NCBI GenBank assembly: GCA_963721075.1
Contig: CAVRHV010000008.1
Location: forward strand, 1 to 64,000
Length of the DNA stretch: 64,000 nt
Direction of reading: 5' to 3'
From: DATFVA01 sp963721075
GTDB lineage: Bacteria > Bacteroidota > Ignavibacteria > Ignavibacteriales > Ignavibacteriaceae
Both the position numbers and the translations under genes were made by a program. Below the pieces are notes generated by a model. It ran no database searches, was not told the origin of the DNA, and saw only the letters and a list, made by a program, of their open reading frames with translations. The number at the start of each line of letters is the position of its first letter. Within the stretch, counting starts at the first letter, position 1. Shown one piece after another: positions 1 to 10,834 of this stretch.

Positions 1-1750
1 CTTCGGAAAGTGGAATTCTTGCCTCAGTACTCATATCCGAACCAATAGACCTAAGTTCTTCTGCTGGTGTTTTCCCTATATTGCTATCAAGCGGGGCAGG
101 GAAGAAGCCGTTATCCTGAAGTTCAGTTACGCTTTCCTTAAATGCTTCGAGTATATACCGAATGTCTTTATCACTATGAGCTTCAGATAAAAACATTGGG
201 AAACCTTCAAGGATATGAATGCCTTTATGCCTCAGTACATAAAATAGCAGACTAAAATAATTCAGATCTTTAGGATGACTGTAGTAAATGACAGAACTGA
301 AGTTCATCATCCGAATCGGAACATTCCTCTGCATTAAAAATGTGTTCAGCTCTTCCGTTAATTTCTTTGCTTTTTGATTTAAATTTTTCTGTAAATCTCC
401 ATTTTGGGATTTAAGATATGTCAGTACAGCCTTACAGGCTGTAAGAGAAAGTGGATGTCTTGCAAATGTTCCTGCAAAAAAAGTAACTCCTGCCTCAGGT
501 ATGGAATCATCACCGTACTGCCAATATCCTCCGTCAAATGCATCCATATAAAGCTTTTTCCCGGCTATTACCCCAATAGGAAATCCGCCGCCAATTACTT
601 TACCGAAAGTTCCTATATCTGCTTTTATTCCAAACCATTCCTGAGCACCGCCCTGAGCTGTTCTGAAGCCGGTAATTACCTCATCAAATATTAAGGGGAT
701 TTTAGCATCTTCAGTTATTTTACGTAACTTTTGTAAAAATTCCTTCGGCTGAAAATCAGGTCTTCTTGCCTGCACAGGTTCGACCATAATACCTGCAATT
801 TCGGGTAAAAGTTTTTCAATTACCCTTAAAGACTCATCTGTTCCGTATTCCAGGGCTATAGTATTCTGTACATTTTCACGCGGAATACCAGGTGCTATCG
901 GCATCGTTCTGACCTGATCTCCGTTTACAATTGTTTTTATTAACACTTCATCAATTATTCCATGATAGTCGCCGGTAAAAAATATTATTTTATCTTTTCC
1001 CGTAACCGTTCTGGCCGCCCTTATGGCTCCCAATACTGCTTCAGAACCTGTTACACAGAAAGCAGCCCTGTCCATACCCGTAAATTCGCAAATTAGATGA
1101 GCGACTTCACCTGCAATAGGAGACTGCGGTCCGATTTCAAATCCCAGTTTTAATTGTTTTTCAATTTCGTCTCTAACAAATTTGGGATTGTGACCAAACA
1201 TATATTGTCCAAATCCCATAATGACATCTATATATTCATTGCCGTCAAGATCCCATAATTTTGATCCTTCAGATTTATTAGTTATAACCTGATAGGTCAT
1301 CTCTTTCCAAATGGGCAGGAAGCCGGAGACGGTTCTTGGGTCCGAATAATGGGACCTGTGTTGCTGAGTCAGTTCCTTGGAACTTTTTGTCTTCTTTGTA
1401 TAATCATTAATCAGCCTATTGAGATACTTCTGCTGCTTATCTGTTAGTGTTCCGTCTTTATTTGTTTTTATCGGGTTATATGGTCCGAATCTTTCAAATA
1501 CTCTTTTTTCTAGGGTCTTATCATCTGCACTCTCTTTTTTGTCGATCAGAGCAGTCGAAGGTGATTTTGCAATACTTTTTTTAGTATCTGGCTCATACTC
1601 CGGAATACGTTCTGTTTTCCTTCCCTGCAAAAGATCAAGCTGTCTTCTCATCAGTTCCATCTGCTGCTGAATCAGATTCTCTATAGAACGATCCCCACCT
1701 AAGTCTTGTGATCCGGAATTTATTCTGATCCATTGGTGATGATTCTTCAT
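1..1750 (-). CDS. Class III aminotransferase module of NRPS/PKS, running into a condensation domain (partial)
   Basis: The frame stays open from an ATG at 1750 to the left edge, so the gene is cut at its 3' end. After a short coiled linker (SIENLIQQQMELMRRQLDLL) comes a PLP-dependent class III aminotransferase of the glutamate-1-semialdehyde type. The PLP lysine lies in FGKVIGGGFPIG (about 570-610) and the cofactor-binding Asp in IFDEVITGFR (about 680-710). The last visible residues, EARIPLSE, look like the start of a condensation domain. In mycosubtilin/iturin and microcystin synthases such a domain aminates a beta-keto thioester on the preceding ACP and is fused to the PKS module. Here it overlaps the upstream gene by 116 bases in the +1 frame, so it is either a separate coupled ORF or, more likely, the same polypeptide split by an indel near 1690-1750. 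Confidence 0.85.
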   Translation of the reverse strand, partial: MKNHHQWIRINSGSQDLGGDRSIENLIQQQMELMRRQLDLLQGRKTERIPEYEPDTKKSIAKSPSTALIDKKESADDKTLEKRVFERFGPYNPIKTNKDGTLTDKQQKYLNRLINDYTKKTKSSKELTQQHRSHYSDPRTVSGFLPIWKEMTYQVITNKSEGSKLWDLDGNEYIDVIMGFGQYMFGHNPKFVRDEIEKQLKLGFEIGPQSPIAGEVAHLICEFTGMDRAAFCVTGSEAVLGAIRAARTVTGKDKIIFFTGDYHGIIDEVLIKTIVNGDQVRTMPIAPGIPRENVQNTIALEYGTDESLRVIEKLLPEIAGIMVEPVQARRPDFQPKEFLQKLRKITEDAKIPLIFDEVITGFRTAQGGAQEWFGIKADIGTFGKVIGGGFPIGVIAGKKLYMDAFDGGYWQYGDDSIPEAGVTFFAGTFARHPLSLTACKAVLTYLKSQNGDLQKNLNQKAKKLTEELNTFLMQRNVPIRMMNFSSVIYYSHPKDLNYFSLLFYVLRHKGIHILEGFPMFLSEAHSDKDIRYILEAFKESVTELQDNGFFPAPLDSNIGKTPAEELRSIGSDMSTEARIPLSE

Positions 1751-4700
1751 ACTCTTCTATCATCTCTTCACCTTCTTCCTCAATAACGATTTCCTCTTGA
1801 GGAGGGATAAATTTATCCTCAGGTAACTTATTATCAATATAATCGGCTATAGCAGAAATTGTAGGAGCTGTGTCCATCAGCTGCCTGAGTGTAATTTTCA
1901 CTTCAAATTTCTTCTGGAATGCCAGACTCACCTGAGTCATAAACAAACTATCGAATCCTAGCTCAAAGAAACTCTTAGTTGCATCCAGATCAGATTTACT
2001 AATACCTGAGAGTTCTTCAAGAACCTCTTTAAGTATATCAATGATATATTCTTTCCTCGTCATATTACTCTGTTGTACCACCTTTTTTGTTTTAGGCTTT
2101 TTAACTACCTTTTTTAATTTACCTGGCACCTGTGTTTTATTAAGTTCCCCGCGGTTATCTCTCACAGCAGGAGGTGCAATCCAATAACTTTTTCTGTCAA
2201 ACTGATAGGTTGGAAGATGAAGTCTTTTTCTTTTCTTCCCTTTATATAAATTATTCCATTCAATTTTAATTCCTGACAACCATAACTTTCCAACAGCAGT
2301 AAGTAGATTTATTTTGTCATCATCTGTTTCTGAAGGCTTTATTAAAGTTGTTATTGTAGTCTGCTTAATATCATTGTTACGATGCTGACTGGCCATTGTT
2401 GACAGGGCACGCCCGGGCCCAAGTTCAATCATTACCAGATTATTTTTTTTCTGCAGTTCAGTAATCCCATCAGAAAAGCGGACAGTATTACGTATCTGTG
2501 ATGCCCAGAAATTATGGTCCTTTGCCTGATCATCAGTAATCCATGTTCCAGTCATACTGGAAATAAATGGTCGCGTAGGTTTGTTAAGTTTAATATTAGA
2601 AAACTCTGACAAAAATAGCTCCGCTGCTGGCTCCATCATTGCTGAATGATAGGCATGTGAAGTATAGAGCATTCTGTTTTCAATTTTTAATTCGGAAAGT
2701 TTTTCAGCTAAACTTTGAATTTTATCAGTTGGTCCTGAGAGTACTGAAAGGTTTGGGGAATTTACTGCTGCCAGAGAGATATCATCATTAAGGAAATCTT
2801 TAATCGCCGATTCGCTAAGTCTTACGGAAAGCATACTTCCGGGTTCCTGTTTCTGCATCAATCGTGCCCGCATTGCAATAATATAAAGGGCATCTTCCAG
2901 AGTAAAAACTCCTGCCAGACATGCAGCGGCATAGTCACCAACACTATGTCCGATCATATACGCCGGCTGTACACCAATACTTAGTAAATACTGCGCAAGT
3001 GCATATTCAATGATGAATAATGCCGGTTGTGTATATACGGTCTGTTCAAGATTTTTTGCAGCCTCCTCACTATTATCTTCCGGGAATAAAAGAGTCCGGA
3101 TATCCAGACCCAGAAGAGGCATAAGGTACTCTGCCGATTTATCAACTATCTCACTAAAGATGTTTTCCCTTAAGTATAGGCCTTTACCCATATTTACATA
3201 TTGAGCGCCCTGACCCGGAAACATAAATACAAGATGAGGTTTATCATTTGCATTTATCCTGGCTTTATTTAACCCTGAACTAATGATTTTGTCTATTTCT
3301 TCTGCCGCTGTTACACAAGTATCGCTTACAAAAAACTGACGCCATTCAAATTCTTTTCTTCCTGTCTGTAAAGTGAAAGCCACATCGTTTATTGCTTCAT
3401 CGGGATTATTCTTTAGATAGTCTTTCAAAACATTCATATTTCCGTTTAGCGAATTTTCTGTCTTCCCGGAAACTATGATTAAGTATTTATCTCTTTCCTC
3501 TTCACATGAAAAAGAAATCTCAGGAAATTCTTCCAGTATTACATGAGCATTGGTACCTCCGACTCCGAACGCACTGACAGCGGCTCTTAAAGGTCTATTG
3601 CTTTCCCTGATATCGGTAAGTTTGTCCACAACATAAAAAGGCGAATTTGTAAAATCTATCCTGGGATTAGGATTTCTGTAGTGAAGTGTAGGGGGAAGCA
3701 ATTTATAGTGCAAAGAAAGTACAGTTTTTATTAAACCGGTTACACCGGCGGCGGCATCAGTATGACCTAAATTGCTCTTCACTGATCCAATTCCGCAGAA
3801 TTGTTTTTTATCAGTAGATTCGCGGAAAGCTTTTTCCAGACTTGCTACTTCGATAGGATCACCTACCGGAGTGCCTGTACCATGTGTTTCAATATATCTG
3901 ATAGTAGAAGGATCGATGCCTGCTAATTTCTGGGCTTTTAAAATGACCTCCGATTGACCATCCACACTAGGAGTCATATATCCCGCCTTTGTCGAACCAT
4001 CATTATTTACAGCGACTGATTTGATCACTGCATAAATAGAATCGCCATCATTTATTGCATCTTTTAGTCTCTTCAGCACGACAATTCCGGCTCCATGGCT
4101 AAATACAGTGCCTGTTGCATCAGCATCGAAGGGTTTGCAGTGCCCATCAATTGATCCAATGCTGCCGTCAACAAAAAAGTAGCCTCTCTTTTGCGGAAAT
4201 GTTATTGATACTCCACCCGCCAATGCCATGTCGCTCTGTCCGGAAATCAGACTCTGACAGGCCTGTTCTAATGCAACAAGAGATGTTGAGCAGGCTGTCT
4301 GAACATTTATTGCAGGACCGCCTAGTCCTAATTTATAAGCTATTTTAGTTGTTAAAAATGCATTATCATTTCCTGTAAGTGTTGTATAATCGGCAATCTG
4401 ATATGAGCTAACCATTTCCTCAGCGGATTCACGATCTTTAAGCACATTATACATAAGGTAAGTATTCAGACTTGAGCCAGCAAATATTCCTATAGAGCCT
4501 TTGTATTTTTCAGAACAATATCCCGCATCCTCTAATGCTGCCCAGGCACATTCAAGAAATATTCGATGCTGCGGATCCATAATTGCGGCTTCTCTGGGAT
4601 TAAAACCAAAAAACTCAGCATCAAACTGGTCAACGTCCTTTAAATATCCCCTGGCCCTGACAAACTTAATTTCAGAATTCAGATTTCCTTTAGGGACATA

Positions 4701-6720
4701 TTCAAGCTCTTCATCTGTAAAAAATGAAATTGATTCAACTCCATTTACAAGATTCTGCCAGAACTCATTTATATTATCGGCGCCCGGGTATTTCCCGGCC
4801 ATACCAATAATTGCAATATCATTTTCTGTTGGATGTCTGCCGATTTTTACATGCTGAACGGTTCGGACAGAAGCCTTTTCCTTTTTATTAATAAAATCAG
4901 ACAGAGAACTTATAGTGGGATACCTGAATAAATCAACGATTGAAATATTATCCTGAAATTCTTTGTTAACCCTTAACTGCAATCTTCCCATTAAGAGAGA
5001 ATTACCTCCGGCATCGAAAAAATTATCATTTAAACCAATATTTTTATACCCCAGTAAGTCTACCCATATCTGTTTCAGCCTGCTTTCTGTTTCATCATTC
5101 TCGTAATTGGTTTTTTTACCTGATCCGGAGACAACTAGCTGTTCAGGTACTGGAAGAGCTTTGAGGTCAGCCTTGCCATTCGGTGTTAACGGAATTTTAT
5201 CCAGAATATAATAAGCATTAGGGATCATGTATTCCGGCAGGAATTGTTTCAGGTTTTCTTTTAAAGCATCAGTTGAAATATTTTTATCCGAAACCAGGTA
5301 AGCTATTATGCTGACAACATCATCCGAATATTTATGTACCTTAACGGCACAATCTCTGATTCCGGTATAATTCCTGACTATACTCTCAATTTCCCCCAAT
5401 TCAATTCTGAATCCGCGGATCTTTACCTGGTGATCTAACCGGCCCAGATATTCTATATCATTATTTTCTAGTAGTCGTCCCAGGTCACCAGTTTTATACA
5501 ATCGTCCGTTACCATTTTCTGAGAAAGGATTTTTTATAAAACGCTTTTCATTTAATTCCGGACGATTTAAATATCCTTTTGACAATCCAGCTCCTCCCAC
5601 ATAGATTTCCCCATATTCACCTGTTTTGACCTGGTTGAGATTTTCATCAAGAATATAAACCTGAACATCAGGTATGGGAATTCCTATTACGCTTCCTGCA
5701 TCTGTATCTTGTGTTGTTAACGGGCGATAGGTAACATGTACAGTCGTTTCAGTGATACCATACATATTTATCAATCGCGGTTTTTTATCTCCGTGTCTTT
5801 TAAACCATGGCTTCAATGCAGCCGGGTTTAACGCCTCACCGCCGAATATCACGAAACGCAGGGATAATTCATTATCCCATTCTTTTATCTCTTCGGCCTG
5901 GATTAATTGATAAAATGCTGATGGGGTTTGGTTCAAAATAGTTACTTTTTCCCGTATCAGAATATCATAGAACCATTCGGGTGAACGACTTAATAAGTAA
6001 GGAATTATAACTAATCTGCCACCATGCATCAAAGCTCCCCAGATTTCCCAGACAGAAAAGTCAAATGCGTATGAATGAAAGAAAGTCCATATATCATTTT
6101 CATCAAAACTAAACCATGGCTGAGTAGCCTTGAATAGCCTTGCAACATTATGATGTGTGACCATCACGCCGTTAGGTTTGCCGGTAGAACCTGAAGTATA
6201 AATAACGTATGCCAGATCTGAACCACTTAATGCAATTTCCGGATTAGCTGTATTTTGATCGTTGTAGTTAAATTCATCAACATAAATTTTAGTTGCGGTT
6301 AATGAAGGTGTTTTTTCAGTCAGGCTCCTTTGAGTCAAAATCAGGGAAGTATTCGCATCTTCAAGCATAAATGAGAGACGTTCCTCCGGGATAGCTTAAG
6401 TCAATTGGTAAATATGCTCCTCCTGCTTTTAAGATTGCAAGTAGTGATATGATCAGATCGATGGATCGCTCTAAACAAACACCAACAAGTATATTTGGTT
6501 TGACGCCCTGAGCAATAAGATGATGTGCCAGTTGGTTCGCTCTTCGGTTCAATTCGCCATAAGAGATAACTTTCCTTTCTCCGGAATTTTCCGAGATATA
6601 GATTACTGCATCTGAGAACTGTCGCAGAGTTACCTGTTTTTCGAATAGTTTGTGGATTGTCAGTGTATCGTGGGTAATCTCTTCAGATCCATGAGAGTCG
6701 TAATTACGCATATTATACAT
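1635..6720 (-). CDS. Hybrid NRPS/PKS: A(Thr)-PCP-KS-AT-ACP, one internal frameshift
   Basis: This is an assembly-line enzyme with no C domain before its first A domain, so it probably starts a chain. The A domain begins at 6720 and is broken by one extra base in the GGG run at 6388-6390; removing it restores YPEERLSFMLED. Downstream of the break, in order: A3 (YTSGSTGKPNG), A5 (NMYGITETT), A8, PCP with carrier serine in DAGGNSLLM, KS with Cys in QTACSTS and His in ETHGTG and SNLGH, AT with GHSVGDY and HAYH, and ACP with GFDSLF. The A-domain pocket reads DFWNIGMVHK, the standard threonine code. HAYH in the AT resembles malonyl-CoA-type HAFH. No KR, DH or ER is visible, so the product would stay at the beta-keto stage, which fits the aminotransferase that follows. 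The ORF ends at 1635 after the ACP, probably through a second indel. Confidence 0.92.
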
Positions 6721-6969
6721 ATAAAGCTTAACCTTACATTTTTTAAACTGAGAGAGACATTGGTGTTTTAATAATGCAAATACCTCTGATAGACCCTCAA
6801 TTTATTATCTTTATTCAGTTGGGAATTATTAAAATTAGATCAAAATATATGCCCTCTAACCGTTTATAAATCAGGGGTTTTATATAAATATTTTTCTCAT
6901 GATAAGAGATATTATCTATCACTGTAACATTTTAATACACTTACTATTGATAAGCCAGGTTTAGTGTAT

Positions 6970-7666
6970 TTAATCACAATGATATATCTTAATTTCTTTT
7001 TCTCCTTCGTATACCACGGAAACAACGTAACCGGGTTGAATCTCAATAAGCTTAACCGTAAAGTTTCGTTCAGCAAATTCTTTTGAAATAATTCTGCTGA
7101 TCAGAAATTGCTTGTCTGATTCATATGTCAACTCTATATTCTTAGGATTATAAGAAAACCCTCTGCCTATAGCCTTTATGAAAGCTTCTTTTGCTGTCCA
7201 TACCTTATAAAATAATTCTGCATTAGAATCAAGCCTGGCCTTATACCAGTTTTTTTCATAATCGGTAAAACAAATATTTACTACTCCTTCCATATCCGGT
7301 ATTTCTTTAATCTTTTCTATATCTATCCCAATTTCATCATAGCGTGAAAATGCAAATACAGCCACTTCGTCAGAATGGGAAATATTGAATTGGAGTTTGT
7401 TTTTATCGTTGGCAATGAAAGGTTTTCCGTAATCGTTATAACTGAATTTAACTCCATTAGGATCCATGTTCAGGTAATTGCTTATTATCAGTTTTACCAA
7501 AGCCTCTTGTTATTATAGATCTGTTCCGCAGCCATTCAAACTTCTGCTTATTAATCTGTCTGATTTCAATTTCATCAAGATAGCCTTCAAATTTACTCAC
7601 TTTGTCGGAAGGTAAATCAAGTTTTGTCCACCATATATCAATCGTGGAAATTAAATGGGATAACAA
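6970..7666 (-). CDS. Sfp-type 4'-phosphopantetheinyl transferase (frameshifted)
   Basis: The enzyme transfers phosphopantetheine from CoA to carrier-protein serines, here most likely the PCP and ACP of the NRPS/PKS encoded 250 bases downstream on the same strand. The N-terminal part (IDIWWTKLDLP, then FEWLRNRSIITRG) and the C-terminal part are in different frames. Removing one base from the AAA run at 7499-7501 joins them as ITRGLVKLIISNYL and gives 231 residues, the usual Sfp length. Family motifs are FNISHSDE, GIDIEKI (Mg-binding acid pair) and KVWTAKEAFIKAIGRG. The start at 7666 gives the expected Sfp N-terminus. Confidence 0.9.
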
Positions 7667-7730
7667 TTAATGCCTGAATTTATATACAAAATGTTCAGGA
7701 AAGAAGATAATAAAAAATGGATAATTTATT

Positions 7731-7770
7731 TTAAAATAAAAAAAGCCCTGATGTTCTCAGAGCTTTTTTT
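7731..7770. terminator. Bidirectional intrinsic terminator
   Basis: AAAGCCCTGA (7742-7751) pairs with TCAGAGCTTT (7757-7766) with one mismatch around a 5-base loop. T-rich tracts flank it in both directions. It would end minus-strand transcripts from the small gene at 7788-7973, separating that gene from the phosphopantetheinyl transferase. Confidence 0.65.
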
Positions 7771-7787
7771 AGTTTTAATAAAATTTC

Positions 7788-7973
7788 TTAGGCAAGCAAT
7801 TGAACCAGGAAATAAACTAAAACGAAGAAATACGTCACGCTTAGAGATAGTTTTAATATCCCTTTATTCTTTTCTCCTACGCTTACAGCAGCTAAATCAA
7901 CATTAATAGGTTTTAGTTTCTCTGTTATTTCGAAATTCCGTTCTGCTGCTCTCGAATGAATATTTACTGCCAT
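7788..7973 (-). CDS. Small single-pass membrane protein, 61 aa, unknown function
   Basis: I do not recognise this protein. It has a hydrophilic N-terminal half (about residues 1-38) and one strongly hydrophobic segment at the C-terminus (KLSLSVTYFFVLVYFLVQLL), suggesting a tail-anchored or single-pass inner-membrane protein. A purine-rich ribosome binding site (GCGGAGAA) lies just upstream of the ATG at 7973, and a hairpin with T-tract follows the stop, so it looks like its own short transcription unit. The plus-strand ORF at 7670-7906 overlaps it and has no such support. Confidence 0.55.
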   Translation of the reverse strand: MAVNIHSRAAERNFEITEKLKPINVDLAAVSVGEKNKGILKLSLSVTYFFVLVYFLVQLLA

Positions 7974-8140
7974 AATTTCTCCGCTCTAAATAGACTATCA
8001 ACACACTTGTCCTTATAGTGACAAAAATCATACCTGCGAAATAATCATTGATTTTTACTAATATTGGAAGGGTTATGTTCCCGTTGGTAAGAATTACCGG
8101 AAATATTTTTAAGAGGTGCGAAAAAATTTATTCACTCAGA

Positions 8141-8178
8141 AAAAGAGCAGTGTGAAATTAATCACCTACTGCTCTTTT
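8141..8178 (-). terminator. Intrinsic terminator overlapping the stop codon of the OmpA/TSP3 gene
   Basis: Read on the minus strand, AAAAGAGCAGT at 8178-8168 pairs perfectly with ACTGCTCTTTT at 8151-8141, an 11-bp stem followed by Ts. The UAG stop of the upstream gene lies inside the hairpin (GAG CAG TAG). The loop contains a second short stem, GTGA/TCAC. Confidence 0.75.
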
Positions 8179-9599
8179 ACAATTACTATTCTGCGGTTTT
8201 TTGCTCTTCCTTCCTCGGTCGTATTGTTGGCTACCGGGAATTTATCTCCAAGACCATAAATCGTAAATTTTGAAGCATCAAGTCCGTGCGAAATGAAATA
8301 ATAATAGACTGCTTCGGCGCGTTTTGACGACATTGTCCTGATCCATTGTTCAGGACCCTGGCTGTCCATATGTCCCTCAATCCTCCAGTTCGCATTTGGA
8401 TTTTTCTTTATCTTAGCCACAATTTCATCCAGTTTTCTGTATGCATCAGGTTTTATTTCAGCACGGTTGGTATAGAAAATATCGTCTCCCTGAAGGGTGA
8501 ATGTATCGGAGGCTTGGTTTACAGTCTCTTTTTGCGGAGCTGTTTTTTGTGAATCAGGGGCAACATCAGGACATCCATCGTCGTCCAGATAACCATTTAC
8601 TGTTTCCGGCTCATTCGGACATTTATCATCTACATCAGGGATCCCGTCATTATCATTATCAAGATCCGGACACCCATCCTGATCCTGGAATCCATCAAAG
8701 TCTTCTGCTTCATTTGGACATTTATCATCTTTGTCTAAAATTCCGTCTCCATCGTTATCCAGATCGGGACAACCATCATTGTCCTGGAATCCATCAAAAT
8801 CTTCTGCTTCATTAGGACACTGATCCTTAATATCAGGTATACCATCACCGTCATTATCGTAATCAGGGCATCCATCCTGATCCTGGAATCCGTCATAATC
8901 CTCCGGTTCCTGAGGACATTTATCATCAGCGTCTAAAATGCCGTCGCCGTCTGAGTCCCGGCTGCTTAAGAAAGCATATGAAATTCCAAGTGATACTGTT
9001 GAGAAGAAATCTTTATTCTTGCCGAGCGCCTGGTCATCAAGATAATCATTAAATACAAAATGCAGAGCCGAATTCAGCTGTAAACTTATCTGCTGGCTGA
9101 CAGGAATATTTATGCCTGCTTCCGCGTTGAAGCCAAAAGTACTTCTAGCATAAACGCTGTTCCGGTTATTTATTAAGAGTTGCCCGTTATCATTTTTGGG
9201 GCTGAAAGAAATAAACGATAATCCCACTCCAACATAAGGCAGAAAATCCTGAGTTACGGCATAAGAATAGAGCAATGAGCCGCTCAGCAAGAATATATCC
9301 GTACTGAAAGTCGTGGGTGTTTTAGTTAAGTCCTTTCCCTTCACCGTTGCAATACCGCCTAAGAGTCTTAATCCAAGTATGTTTTCATCCATCGCTGGAA
9401 AAAAATAGGTTGCTGAGAGCACTCCGTTTATGCCCAGCTTTACATCTTTGTAATCGGTTTTTCCGATTGTTATTCCGCCGGCAGCTGTGCCTAAAAGAGA
9501 CTGTGAAAAAGGATGAATATCATTCTTGATATAAGATTGAGGGTAGTTTATGAATGTAATAAACAGAATTAACCCCGCTAACAGTTTCAGTCTGCCCAT
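8166..9599 (-). CDS. OmpA-family outer-membrane protein with thrombospondin type 3 repeats
   Basis: The 477-residue protein has a signal peptide (LLAGLILFITF), an N-terminal beta-barrel-like region to about residue 210, four acidic calcium-binding TSP3 repeats (DSDGDGILDADDKCP, DNDGDGIPDIKDQCP and similar, about 215-345), and a C-terminal OmpA peptidoglycan-binding domain (WRIEGHMDSQG, SSKRAEAVYYYF, AKNRRIVI). The repeats are also visible in the DNA as near-repeated blocks at about 8570-8940. Proteins of this layout link the outer membrane to peptidoglycan. Its own terminator overlaps the stop codon. The start at 9599 gives a sensible signal peptide, though no clear Shine-Dalgarno precedes it. 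Confidence 0.9.
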   Translation of the reverse strand: MGRLKLLAGLILFITFINYPQSYIKNDIHPFSQSLLGTAAGGITIGKTDYKDVKLGINGVLSATYFFPAMDENILGLRLLGGIATVKGKDLTKTPTTFSTDIFLLSGSLLYSYAVTQDFLPYVGVGLSFISFSPKNDNGQLLINNRNSVYARSTFGFNAEAGINIPVSQQISLQLNSALHFVFNDYLDDQALGKNKDFFSTVSLGISYAFLSSRDSDGDGILDADDKCPQEPEDYDGFQDQDGCPDYDNDGDGIPDIKDQCPNEAEDFDGFQDNDGCPDLDNDGDGILDKDDKCPNEAEDFDGFQDQDGCPDLDNDNDGIPDVDDKCPNEPETVNGYLDDDGCPDVAPDSQKTAPQKETVNQASDTFTLQGDDIFYTNRAEIKPDAYRKLDEIVAKIKKNPNANWRIEGHMDSQGPEQWIRTMSSKRAEAVYYYFISHGLDASKFTIYGLGDKFPVANNTTEEGRAKNRRIVIVKEQ

Positions 9600-9744
9600 T
9601 TTGCACCAATATATATTTTACAATAACTCAACTAGATTTATTTACCCCTTAATTCATATAATTCTTATTTGCAATATTCTATTTTTTTGTGAATAAATAA
9701 AGCTTTCTCTTGAAATACTATTCCGAACATTCCGGTTTAATCGT

Positions 9745-10834
9745 TTAATCAACTATTTTAAATTCAACCCTTCTGTTAAACGCACGGTCTATCGGCGAAT
9801 CATTTTCACGCAGCGGCCTCTTTTCACCAAATGCCTCTTTGGTGATGCGATCTTTACTAACACCATGTGAAACAAGATAATCATAAACCGAATTAACTCT
9901 TCTCTCAGATAACTTAATGTTATATTCATCCGAACCGAAACTATCAGTGTGTCCTGATATAACCACTTTCATATCCGGGTATTCTTTCAATACATCAAGT
10001 GCATGTTCAAGTATCGGATAAGATTCTACACGTATATTAGATTTATCGAAATCGAAATTTACATTGAACAGCATCGGCTTTGTACGGTACAGAGTATCCT
10101 TCTCTATTTTTACTACAGGAACTTCTTTATACACTGTGTCGGTTACAAAAACTTCTCTTATACCTTCCGGAGTTTTTTTGCAGATGGTAGAAGGTTCACC
10201 CTGTGAAAACTGCCATATAAAGCCTAGTTCAAATGTCATATATGTATCGCCGTTCCCTCCGAGTATACCTTTATCCTGTTCATTAACGCTGTAATTACCA
10301 TCCAGCTTGTTATGTGAAACAGTGTGATAATTCATTTCTGCTTTGAGCTTCCACTCATCAGACATATTCCAAAATGCACCTAAGCCCAAGATTCACCTGA
10401 TAGCCTGCTACAAAATCGTTCAGCTCAGGATTAAAAGAATTTTGAGATTTTGAGCCGATAAATCCCCCTCCGGCCAGTATGAAGGGAGTAAGATCCTCAC
10501 AAGGTAAAATCGTATATAACAGGTCAAGATCTGCAGCAAAGGCATTAACTTTCTGAAGATTAGCTATATTTTCCTTGTAATAATAGGATTCCATATGATA
10601 GACGCCGCCTTTTAACCTCAGAGAAATATATTCCGAAAAGTTTCTCTCGAAAGACAAATATCCTCCGAAGTTTGTATTTGCCGAATATCCGTCTCCTGAT
10701 ACACTTACAAACCTGGGATAGGTTGCTCCGAAACCCAAACTCCAGCCGTTGCTGGCTGGCTGGGAATAATTTTCATTAAATGATAATGCGGTTAAAATAA
10801 GAATGAAGAGAAATAAAGAGAATTTCATCGCCAA
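9745..10834 (-). CDS. OmpA-family outer-membrane protein (frameshifted)
   Basis: The N-terminal fragment has a signal peptide (FSLFLFILILTALSF) and an outer-membrane beta-barrel fold; the second ends in an OmpA domain (VVISGHTDSFGSDEYN, LSERRVNSVYDYL, FNRRVEFKIVD). They are in different frames. Removing one base at about 10382-10383 joins them as VNLGLGAFWNMSDEW and gives about 360 residues. The listed start at 10834 is a TTG; the ATG at 10828 gives a more typical signal peptide and is probably the true start. It sits in tandem with the TSP3-containing OmpA gene, 145 bases away, and both probably tie the outer membrane to peptidoglycan. Confidence 0.85.

Noticed and set aside
404..694. Plus-strand ORF of 96 codons
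   Set aside because: It lies entirely over the aminotransferase frame on the minus strand and has no ribosome binding site or family features.
7670..7906. Plus-strand ORF of 78 codons
   Set aside because: It covers a terminator hairpin and the better-supported minus-strand membrane protein gene, and its composition is that of a shadow frame.
8570..8940. Repeated DNA blocks considered as a mobile or satellite repeat
   Set aside because: They are in frame and encode the four TSP3 calcium-binding repeats of the OmpA-like protein.
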